From DATKPE01 sp033854175 (GTDB taxonomy: Bacteria; Bacteroidota; Ignavibacteria; UBA10030; SZUA-254), in assembly GCA_033854175.1 (NCBI GenBank), contig JAWOKN010000218.1, positions 1 through 14,149 of the forward strand: a stretch of DNA of 14,149 nucleotides, written 5' to 3'. Below the pieces are notes generated by a model, which had not been told where the DNA came from, ran no database searches, and worked only from the letters and a program-made list of their open reading frames with translations. The position numbers were made by a program, and so were the translations under genes. Within the stretch, counting starts at the first letter, position 1. Each line of letters opens with the position of its first letter. Positions 1-6,700 of the stretch are shown here, piece by piece.

Positions 1-29
1 ACACTGTGAGGATGTTTTTGACTTTTTAC

Positions 30-58
30 TTGACTTATTTGAGGAGATTTTGTATTAT
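30..58 (+). promoter_or_regulatory. sigma70-type promoter of the pyrRBC operon
   Basis: A TTGACT -35 element (30-35) and a TATTAT -10 element (53-58) are separated by exactly 17 bp, with TG immediately before the -10. Transcription would start near 65, giving a leader of about 130 nt before pyrR. A second TTGACT lies 12 bp upstream (18-23) but has no -10 at the right distance. The position just ahead of the PyrR-binding motif supports the call. The assignment is by consensus match only. Confidence 0.65.
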
Positions 59-88
59 AGACAATAATTAGGTTCTACCTTTAATCGC

Positions 89-111
89 GATCCTGAGAGG
101 TCGGAAAGGAG
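89..111 (+). promoter_or_regulatory. PyrR-binding RNA stem-loop in the pyr leader
   Basis: Positions 91-101 read TCCTGAGAGGT, matching the known PyrR-binding loop core UCCNGNGAGGY of pyr mRNA leaders. UCCU (91-94) can pair with AGGA (107-110) to close the stem. PyrR with bound UMP is known to bind such loops and promote termination or block translation. Here the 3' strand of the stem contains AAGGAG (106-111), which is also the Shine-Dalgarno site of the leader ORF starting at 118, so bound PyrR would hide it. The unbound GAGGU (97-101) could instead pair with ACCUC (148-152) in the terminator arm as a short antiterminator. The motif match is seen directly; the switching is inferred. Confidence 0.75.
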
Positions 112-117
112 ATGAAC

Positions 118-201
118 ATGGGTAAAAAGTTTAGGCTTTACGTCGGAACCTCCGCACCATACCGGTGTCTGGAGGTTTTTTCATTTATGGGGGTACAATG
201 A
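118..201 (+). CDS. pyr operon leader peptide (27 aa), overlapping pyrR
   Basis: This short ORF starts at ATG 118, 6 nt after a good AAGGAG Shine-Dalgarno, and encodes 27 residues beginning MGKKFRLYVG and ending FSFMGVQ. Its TGA (199-201) overlaps the pyrR ATG (198-200) as ATGA, the usual arrangement for translational coupling. The whole attenuator hairpin (147-177) and its U run lie inside the ORF, so a translating ribosome would prevent the terminator from forming. This resembles in principle the pyrL leader ahead of E. coli pyrBI, but the peptide shows no similarity that I recognise. An in-frame ATG at 112 is a less well spaced alternative start. Expression is not proven; the SD, the frame through the terminator and the exact overlap together make chance less likely. 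Confidence 0.5.
   Translation: MGKKFRLYVGTSAPYRCLEVFSFMGVQ
147..181 (+). terminator. intrinsic attenuator terminator upstream of pyrR
   Basis: AACCTCC (147-153) pairs perfectly with GGAGGTT (171-177). An inner CACC/GGTG stem (155-158 with 164-167) closes a 5-nt loop, and T runs from 176 to 181. It lies between the PyrR site and the pyrR start, as expected for pyr attenuation. Readthrough would depend on PyrR being free, either by antiterminator pairing or by a ribosome translating the leader ORF through it. Confidence 0.8.
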
Positions 202-749
202 GCGCTCATCAGAAGAAAATCATCGATGAAGCGGGATTCGAACGGACCCTGTCGCGACTCGCTCATGAAATCATCGAACGGAATAAGGGTGTCGAAAATA
301 TCGCAATTATCGGCATCCGGACAAGGGGCGAGTTCCTCGCGAACAGGTTTGTCAGGAAAATAGAGGAGATCGAACACCATACGCCACAACTCGGCGTCCT
401 CGATATCACCCTTTACAGGGACGATCTCCGCGAAAAACTTCTCCAGCCGATTCTGAAGGGCACCATGGTCCCCTTCGATGTGACCGGAAAGGATATCGTT
501 CTTATCGACGATGTCCTCTATACCGGCCGGACCATCAGGGCTGCCCTCGATGAACTGATCGACCTGGGCAGGCCTGCCTCAATCCAGCTTGCCGTGATGG
601 TCGACCGCGGTCACCGGGAATTACCCATAAAAGCTGATTTTGTGGGGAAGAATATCCCGACCTCCGAAAATGAGGAGGTCCGCGTGCTGATGCGCGAAGT
701 AGACGGTGAAGATGGGGTCGTCATTGTGACCCTGGAAGGGGGAAACTGA
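198..749 (+). CDS. pyrR: PyrR, bifunctional pyr operon RNA-binding regulator / uracil phosphoribosyltransferase
   Basis: PyrR binds pyr mRNA when UMP is high and lowers expression of the pyrimidine genes. Many members also convert uracil and PRPP to UMP. The protein has 183 residues, the usual PyrR size, with a type I phosphoribosyltransferase fold. The PRPP motif VLIDDVLYTGRT is at about residues 101-112, and the family's C-terminal DRGHRELPIKADFVGKNIPT block follows. ATG 198 is chosen because the homologous region begins there and the upstream GTG at 165 lies inside the attenuator stem. A GGGGG stretch (189-193) may be its SD, but the overlap with the leader ORF stop suggests coupled translation. 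pyrB starts 3 nt after the stop. The PyrR site in the leader implies autoregulation. Confidence 0.95.
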   Translation: MSAHQKKIIDEAGFERTLSRLAHEIIERNKGVENIAIIGIRTRGEFLANRFVRKIEEIEHHTPQLGVLDITLYRDDLREKLLQPILKGTMVPFDVTGKDIVLIDDVLYTGRTIRAALDELIDLGRPASIQLAVMVDRGHRELPIKADFVGKNIPTSENEEVRVLMREVDGEDGVVIVTLEGGN

Positions 750-752
750 ACA

Positions 753-1673
753 ATGGGACTTGCAAGCCGCCATTTACTGGGACTGGAAGGGATGCCGAAG
801 GAGGATATCACGCTTATCCTCGATACCGCCGCATCCTTCCGCGAGGTTCTCGAACGCCCCATCAAGAAGGTTCCCACACTGCAGGGGAAAACAATTGTGA
901 ACCTGTTTTTTGAAAGCTCGACGAGAACACGCATATCCTTCGAGCTTGCCGAACGCCGGCTCTCAGCCGATGTTGTGAATTTTTCGGCCGACGCCAGCAG
1001 TGTGAGGAAGGGCGAAACCCTTAAGGATACGGCGAGGAATATCGAGGTGATGAAGGTCGATATGGTCGTCATCCGTCATGCCGCCGCAGGCGCACCGCTT
1101 TTCCTGAGCCGCGTGCTGAACGCTACGGTCATCAATGCCGGTGACGGCGCACACGAGCACCCTACACAGGGTCTCCTTGATCTCTATACACTGAGGGAAA
1201 GATTCGGGACGCTCGAAAACTTGCGCGTCTCGATTGTCGGCGATATCAGCCACAGCCGCGTCGCTTTGTCAAATATCCACGGTCTGAAAACCCTGGGCGC
1301 CCGGGTGGCCGTCTGCGGCCCGAAAACCCTTATCCCGCGGGATATCGAAAAAATGGGTGTCACCGTCTATCACAATATCGAGGAGGCGATCCGGGAGTCG
1401 GATGTCCTCAATATCCTGCGCATCCAGCTGGAACGGCAGTCGAAAGGGCTTTTCCCGTCGCTCCGGGAGTATCACGTGTATTTCGGAATCACCCGCGAAC
1501 GGCTCCAGGCCGCAGGCCGGAAAATAACCATCATGCACCCCGGGCCGATCAACAGGGATGTCGAAATTTCAGCCGACGTCGCCGATAGCCCGGATTCGGT
1601 CATTTTACAGCAGGTTCTGAACGGCGTCGCGGTCAGGATGGCGATCCTTTACCTTCTGGGAACAAGAACTTGA
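753..1673 (+). CDS. pyrB: aspartate carbamoyltransferase catalytic chain
   Basis: ATCase joins carbamoyl phosphate and aspartate to give N-carbamoyl-aspartate, the first committed step of cytosolic pyrimidine synthesis. The 306-residue length is normal. The carbamoyl-phosphate site SSTRTR is at residues 55-60, the mobile-loop SSVRKGE at 82-88 with the catalytic lysine at 86, HPTQ at 136-139, and the C-terminal HPGPINRDVE is present. The start is 3 nt after pyrR, with a purine-rich GGAAGGGGG just upstream inside pyrR. No pyrI (allosteric regulatory chain) follows, so this is more like the Bacillus-type enzyme, or one that associates with the dihydroorotase encoded next to it. Control is probably mostly at the leader through PyrR. 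Confidence 0.97.
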   Translation: MGLASRHLLGLEGMPKEDITLILDTAASFREVLERPIKKVPTLQGKTIVNLFFESSTRTRISFELAERRLSADVVNFSADASSVRKGETLKDTARNIEVMKVDMVVIRHAAAGAPLFLSRVLNATVINAGDGAHEHPTQGLLDLYTLRERFGTLENLRVSIVGDISHSRVALSNIHGLKTLGARVAVCGPKTLIPRDIEKMGVTVYHNIEEAIRESDVLNILRIQLERQSKGLFPSLREYHVYFGITRERLQAAGRKITIMHPGPINRDVEISADVADSPDSVILQQVLNGVAVRMAILYLLGTRT

Positions 1674-1691
1674 TTTTATGGAGAAGCGCGT

Positions 1692-2975
1692 ATGAACATT
1701 GTTTTGCGTCAGGCCAGAATTGTCGACCCGCTGACCGGAACCGACCGCGTCGCGGATCTTTTTATTCATGACGGGATCATCGAGAAGATCGGTGACACTG
1801 CGCTTGCGAAGGATGCCGAGGTGGTCGACCTCAGGGGGAAAATTGTTGCACCAGGATTCTGCGACATGCACGTCCACCTGCGGGAACCGGGTTATGAATA
1901 TAAGGAAACGATCGAAAGCGGCACCCGGGCCGCAGCCGCCGGCGGATTTACCGCCATATGCTGCATGCCGAATACCAGTCCGGCAATCGATGACGCGTCG
2001 GTCGTGAAAAATATTCTTCTCACGTCAAAAAAAGTGAACAACGGGATTGTCGATGTCCACCCGATTGCCGCCGTCACAAAAGGCCGTGAGGGGAAGGAGC
2101 TCGCACCGATGATCGAACTGGTCCGGAGCGGCGCCATCGGCTTCAGTGACGACGGGGCCCCGGTCATGGATGCCGAGGTCATGCGGCGGGCATTGGAATA
2201 TGCCGGCATGCTCAACTGCCCGGTCATTCAGCACGCCGAGGATATCACGATGTCGAAAGGGGGGGTCATGAATGAGGGATTCATGTCGACACGCCTCGGT
2301 ATGCCGGGAATCCCGGCCGTCGCCGAGGAAGTCATGATCACCAGGGATATCCACCTGGTCCGGTATACGGGCGGGAAATATCACGTTGCTCATATCAGCA
2401 CGAGGGGATCGGTGGGGCTCGTTCGCCAGGCGAAACGCGATAATATCCCCGTCACATGCGAGGTGACACCCCACCATTTTACTCTGACGGACGAGTCGCT
2501 CGGATCGTATGACACAAATTTTAAGATGAATCCACCCCTGCGCACCAGAGAGGACGTCGAGGCCGTCAGGGAGGGACTCCGCGACGGGACGATCGATGTC
2601 ATTGCAACAGATCACGCGCCGCATTCGTATGACGACAAGGAGGTCGAGTTTCAATATGCTCCGTTCGGAATCGTGGGCCTCGAAACGGCCATCGGCCTTG
2701 CGATGACACACCTGGTGGGGAGTACCTATCTTACGGTCGGACAGATGGTCGAAAAATTTTCCGTGAATCCACGGAGGATACTCGGTCTGCGACCGCTCCG
2801 GATATCCGAGGGGGAACCCGCGAACCTTACGATCCTGGATCCCGATGATGAATGGGTCGTCGATGTCAACCGGTTCAAATCGAAATCCAAAAATTCCCCG
2901 TTCGACGGGTGGAAATTGAAGGGATGTCCGAAGGGGATTATCAATAACGGATCAATGTATTGGACCGGGAGCTAG
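1692..2975 (+). CDS. pyrC: dihydroorotase (class I, zinc-binding, apparently active)
   Basis: Dihydroorotase cyclises carbamoyl-aspartate to L-dihydroorotate, the third step of the pathway. This 427-residue amidohydrolase has the metal-binding HVH at residues 60-62 within MHVHLREPG, then QHAED, VAHIST, the EVTPHH block and TDHAPH (D307, H308). All the residues that degenerate pseudo-dihydroorotases lose appear to be kept, so it should be active and not a structural PyrC' paralogue. The start follows a GGAG (1680-1683) with 8-nt spacing, 18 nt after pyrB. The adjacency of pyrB and pyrC is common and in some bacteria reflects a physical PyrB-PyrC complex. Later pathway genes (pyrD, pyrE, pyrF) and carAB are not in the window. 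Confidence 0.96.
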   Translation: MNIVLRQARIVDPLTGTDRVADLFIHDGIIEKIGDTALAKDAEVVDLRGKIVAPGFCDMHVHLREPGYEYKETIESGTRAAAAGGFTAICCMPNTSPAIDDASVVKNILLTSKKVNNGIVDVHPIAAVTKGREGKELAPMIELVRSGAIGFSDDGAPVMDAEVMRRALEYAGMLNCPVIQHAEDITMSKGGVMNEGFMSTRLGMPGIPAVAEEVMITRDIHLVRYTGGKYHVAHISTRGSVGLVRQAKRDNIPVTCEVTPHHFTLTDESLGSYDTNFKMNPPLRTREDVEAVREGLRDGTIDVIATDHAPHSYDDKEVEFQYAPFGIVGLETAIGLAMTHLVGSTYLTVGQMVEKFSVNPRRILGLRPLRISEGEPANLTILDPDDEWVVDVNRFKSKSKNSPFDGWKLKGCPKGIINNGSMYWTGS

Positions 2976-2985
2976 TCCACTATCA

Positions 2986-3002
2986 TCGACATTCTATGTC
3001 GA
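2986..3002. repeat. perfect inverted repeat just after pyrC
   Basis: TCGACAT (2986-2992) and ATGTCGA (2996-3002) form a perfect 7-bp stem with a 3-nt loop, 11 nt after the pyrC stop. AAAATT follows it, not a T run, so it is not a standard intrinsic terminator on the + strand. It may stabilise the 3' end of the mRNA or be chance. Confidence 0.35.
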
Positions 3003-3178
3003 AAATTGGACACCGGCGACCGGCAATTCACGCAAATGGGCTTAAATTGGTGAGGCTGTGGATCAGGTATTGGCATGTATTTTGCCCCCTCCCGAGGTGG
3101 CTCTGTACGACGTTTTCAGGTGAGTCTGTCGGGTGCGGGAATTGAAGATTGCGAGGTCACCCTGATGCGTGAGATGCT
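3003..3178. other. intergenic DNA with no recognisable gene
   Basis: Between the hairpin after pyrC and the terminator-like structure before the next gene I find no ORF with family resemblance or a convincing start, and no tRNA-like, SRP-like or 6S-like sequence that I recognise. A short ORF spanning 2960-3145 begins inside pyrC in another frame and has no family signal. The stretch is most likely a long pyr 3' untranslated region. Confidence 0.5.
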
Positions 3179-3223
3179 CGACCACCCGGGCGATAGCCCG
3201 TTGGTTGACTTTGTTTTATTATT
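3179..3223 (+). terminator. probable intrinsic terminator of the pyr operon
   Basis: An outer stem CGACCA (3179-3184) with TGGTTG (3202-3207, one G-U pair) stacks on a GC-rich inner stem CGGGC (3187-3191) with GCCCG (3196-3200), capped by a GATA (GNRA-type) tetraloop. A T-rich tract (3210-3223, TTTGTTTTATTATT) follows after AC. The T tract is interrupted and the site lies about 200 nt past pyrC, so the call is moderate. Its 3' arm shares bases with a possible -35 element for the next gene. Confidence 0.5.
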
Positions 3224-3233
3224 CGACTACTTT
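3205..3233 (+). promoter_or_regulatory. possible promoter overlapping the terminator, ahead of the secreted-protein/kinase/pgeF operon
   Basis: TTGACT (3205-3210) matches the -35 used ahead of pyrR, with a weaker TACTTT (3228-3233) 17 bp downstream. Transcription would start only a few bases before the ATG at 3245, giving an almost leaderless mRNA. The next gene also lacks a clear Shine-Dalgarno site. The weak -10 keeps confidence low. Confidence 0.25.
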
Positions 3234-3244
3234 ATTTGCGAGCT

Positions 3245-3721
3245 ATGCGCTTGAAATTTACCATTCTGTTCTTCATCTGTATTCTCATTTCGCTCACCGC
3301 GAATTCCCCGGCGGCAGGTTCGGCCAGACAGGATCCCCGCCCGGGATCCGGCACCGGGGATCCCCAGGATTCGGTGAGTGCCGCCCTTTACCACGTGCTG
3401 AAGGATGTCGAGGAGGGGATCATCAACGGTGATGCCAATCTTTTTGCGTCCTCAATAGCACCCCAGATCTATATCAACCTGTCAAACTCCGACGAGGGAT
3501 ATTTCAGTTCAAATCAGTCTTCATTCGTTATTCAGCACTTTCTCTCGGCTTCCCGCCTTGCGACGTTCCACTTTTCCACAATCCGTTCAGACGATTCATC
3601 GGCTTATGCCACAGGCGGAGGTACGGTCGTCAGAAGGGGGTTTGCCGAGATTATCCAGGTCTATGTGTCCTTGAAGTATCAGAACGGCGCATGGTTGTTG
3701 ACGCAATTTAATGTTTACTGA
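3245..3721 (+). CDS. secreted small protein resembling DUF4783 (NTF2-like fold)
   Basis: The 158-residue product begins with a clear signal peptide: a basic MRLKF, then a hydrophobic core of about 14 residues (TILFFICILISLTA), with probable cleavage near SPAAGSA-RQ. It should be exported to the periplasm or beyond. A Gly/Pro-rich linker precedes a domain of about 110 residues. The pattern of that domain (a helical VLKDVEEGIINGDANLF, then SNQSSFVIQHFLS, the YATGGGTVV strand and a closing LLTQFNVY strand) resembles the DUF4783/NTF2-like family, which I associate mainly with Bacteroidota. No enzymatic residues are evident. ATG 3245 is chosen over the upstream TTG at 3236 because the signal peptide starts there. 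The kinase gene starts 5 nt after the stop, so this may be a periplasmic partner or ligand-binding accessory of that kinase. The family call is from memory of the pattern and its function is unknown. Confidence 0.7.
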   Translation: MRLKFTILFFICILISLTANSPAAGSARQDPRPGSGTGDPQDSVSAALYHVLKDVEEGIINGDANLFASSIAPQIYINLSNSDEGYFSSNQSSFVIQHFLSASRLATFHFSTIRSDDSSAYATGGGTVVRRGFAEIIQVYVSLKYQNGAWLLTQFNVY

Positions 3722-3726
3722 TACGG

Positions 3727-6700
3727 GTGAATCCTATGACCGGCTGGGGACCGCTGGATAGGTTTTCCATGAAGACGATGATACGATGGGGAGGAATTTC
3801 CGCCGTTCTGATCCTTCTGGTGTTTGTCGCCGGTTCGGTCTATCAGTCGCACCTCAGCAGCCATTGGTCGGAGATACGCCAGGCCGAAGAAGGGGAGGCC
3901 GTACGGGACTTTCAGACCCGCTTTCATGCCTTCGAACAGTCCATCCACCAGTCGCTCGATTCGATCCAGCAACTCCCGGCTTTTCAACTCGCATTCAGTA
4001 CCGACGATGACAGCGTGCAGGAAGTGATATTTTTCACCAAAATCCTCCCCCAGCTGAGGACGAATCTCTCCCTCGAAATCTACGACGAGGATAAACACCT
4101 GATAGGCTGGAACGGCCCCCGCGGCCCGACGTACCGACTGACGAACCTCAGCGACCGGCCCCGTACATTCGTCGCCGATGATCAGATCTATACCTACCTT
4201 CTGGTGAGCCATCCGTTGATGTCCGGTCCGAATCTGGTCGGGTATCTTGTGGGGAAGCGCCTCCTGGATGTGGATTATCCGATCAATAACAGGTTCATAA
4301 ACCGGGAGGCGTTCCAGACGGCGGTCGGCACTAATCTCCCTGCTCCTGATGATTATGATTTTTCCCCGAAAGCCGATGTATCATCTGACCCCCACCGGAT
4401 ATCCGTTGAATTGACAAGTAGCGACGGGGCGAGGCTCGGCTATGCGTATCTCCACAGGGAAGACCTCGATTCAAGACTCCAGCAGGTCGGATCGGATGCA
4501 CTGTTGATCATCAAGCTGCTTTTGCTGGTGATCATCGTCCTGCTTCTCGTCTGGGTCAGAAAAATATCACACGCCACTCAGTCGCCGTTCATTCGGTTCT
4601 TTCTGTGGACGTTTATCCTGTGGGCCTTGCGGTATATTCTGCTGGTCATCAATTTCCCGTCGGAATATTTGCATATCGCGATTTTCGATCCGGTGACCTA
4701 TGCTTCGACATTCGGCTACGGGCTGGCGAAGTCTCCCGGAGAGCTGTTTCTGACATGCGCCGTCCTTCTTGTGAATGTCGGGGTCGCGATGAGCGTGGGC
4801 GTCAAAGATGCGGTTCAACACCTCATCACACGGCTGAAAACCGTGCCTGCAGGAACCTTCGCCTCGTCGGTTCTTCTTGTCGCCACCATGATCCTTTCCG
4901 CTGCTCTCCTGCGCGGATTTTTTGCGGTGGTCCGGAGCGCGGTTTTCGATTCAACCATCCGCTTTAATGATCCCTCACTGGTCTTTCCCTCGGTCGAGAT
5001 GATCGTGATGCTTCTCAGCCTCCTCATGTTCTCGGCGGCGGTCACGGTTGTCGTGATTTTCCTGGGCATGGTCCTCCACAGATCGGCCGGGGTTGTGTTT
5101 CCGGCCAACGGATACTCCATCCGCCGCTGGTCGGTTCCGGCCCTTGTCGCAGTCGTGACAGGCGCCCTGTACGGCTTTATCCAGGCAGAACCACTCGTCG
5201 AGCCGTGGCAACGGATTGCCTTCCTCCTCGGAATCCTCTTTATCTCCTTCTGGCTCGAGAAGTATGCTCTTCATCCGTCCGAGCCGAAAGTCTTTGCGTC
5301 GTTCCTCCTTGTCTATGTTCTTGCACTTCTTCTTCTCGTGCCCGTTCTGAACGCCACCGTACGGGCGTATAATAAGGTCCATATTGAACTCGCGGCGCAT
5401 GAAACCGCCCAGCCCTCCGGTGCGTGGCAGACGATGATCGTCCAGCAGGCGCTGAAACAGCTCCGGAACGAGGATGCATTCCAGACTCTGACATCGGGCG
5501 ACAGCGACGATGTCAGCGGTCTCGCATTCAGAACCTGGGCGAAAAGTATACTCGCAAAGGAGGGCTATCTTTGCTCGGTCACCTATATCGACCGGGCCGG
5601 CGAGGTTGTGAGCGATTTTCATATCGGGGTTCCCCCGCATCCATCCGGCAGCCACCATGTCATCGTCCCCCTGATCTCCCCGACATTCCACAGGGAGGAG
5701 AGGGTTCTGGGCGGCCGGTCAATGATATGGCATACCGGATTTGAATCCCTTATTGACAGCAGCGGCGATACCCTCGGCGGCGTTCTCGTCGAGGTTTCGG
5801 GAACCCGTCAGAACATCCTTGAGAGCGAGGTCCCGGAATTTTTAAGGAATTATAGCGGCAACACTATGCCCGTCAGGAATCGCCGGCTGATACTCCTGGA
5901 GTATTATGACGGTAAACTGGTTTCCTCATCGGATGATGACGTTCCACTCACGAAGACTCTGCCCGTCGAGATTACCAGCCAGAACAACGGGAAGCCCCGG
6001 TGGGTGGATGAACAGCTTGTCGGCCGCCCCTATGAATCGTATTATTCACCCTCAGACCAGGAGGGGGGGAATGCCTGGATCGCCCTGAGCATCCCCAGGC
6101 CGACACTCGAGTCGTATTTCTATAGTTACCTGAGATATCTTGTCTTTTTCCTCCTCCTTTTGCTCGTCATTGTCATACTCTGGCAGGTGTATCTGCTGGT
6201 GCGACGGGGACCAAGACCCACAAGCTACCGGAAAAAGGTCATGATCGCCTTCTGCGTCGTTTCGATCATCCCCGTCCTGATTCTGGGGTATTATAACAGG
6301 CAGGCGACAATCCGCCAGTCGGATGATTCGATAACCAGCAGGCTCGAAGAACAGACGTCCGTCGTCCTGGCGGAACTCCAGCATCAGATCGGAAGTTTGA
6401 CTCCTGCCACGCTTTCCAGATTCGGCGACGACAGGTGCGCCCAGCTCGCTTCACTGATCAAGACGGACTTCAATATCTACCTCCTTCGCTCATTTTTTGC
6501 GAGCAGCAAACCGGAAATATTCCTCGCGGGGGTCCTCGATACACGCCTGAGCGCAGATGCGTACGCGAATATCAATATCCAGCGCCGGAAATTCTTCCTC
6601 GAACACCAGCAGATCGGCACACTCCCCTATGTGGTCGGGTACCGCCCCGTCATTGCCGAGGACGGCTCCGTCATCGGCGTGGTTTCGGTCCCGACCCTCT

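Noticed and set aside
84..91. ATCGCGAT palindrome shared by the pyr leader and the region before tRNA-Phe
   Set aside because: The same or nearly the same 8-mer also occurs within coding regions (for example near 4676 and 8822), so it is not a specific intergenic signal.
165..197. Upstream GTG start for pyrR at 165
   Set aside because: It lies inside the attenuator hairpin, adds residues not seen in PyrR proteins and has no ribosome site; ATG 198 matches the family start and the ATGA overlap.
1678..1695. Five-codon mini-ORF overlapping the pyrC start as ATGA
   Set aside because: It has no ribosome site of its own and is short enough to be chance; the GGAG within it serves pyrC.
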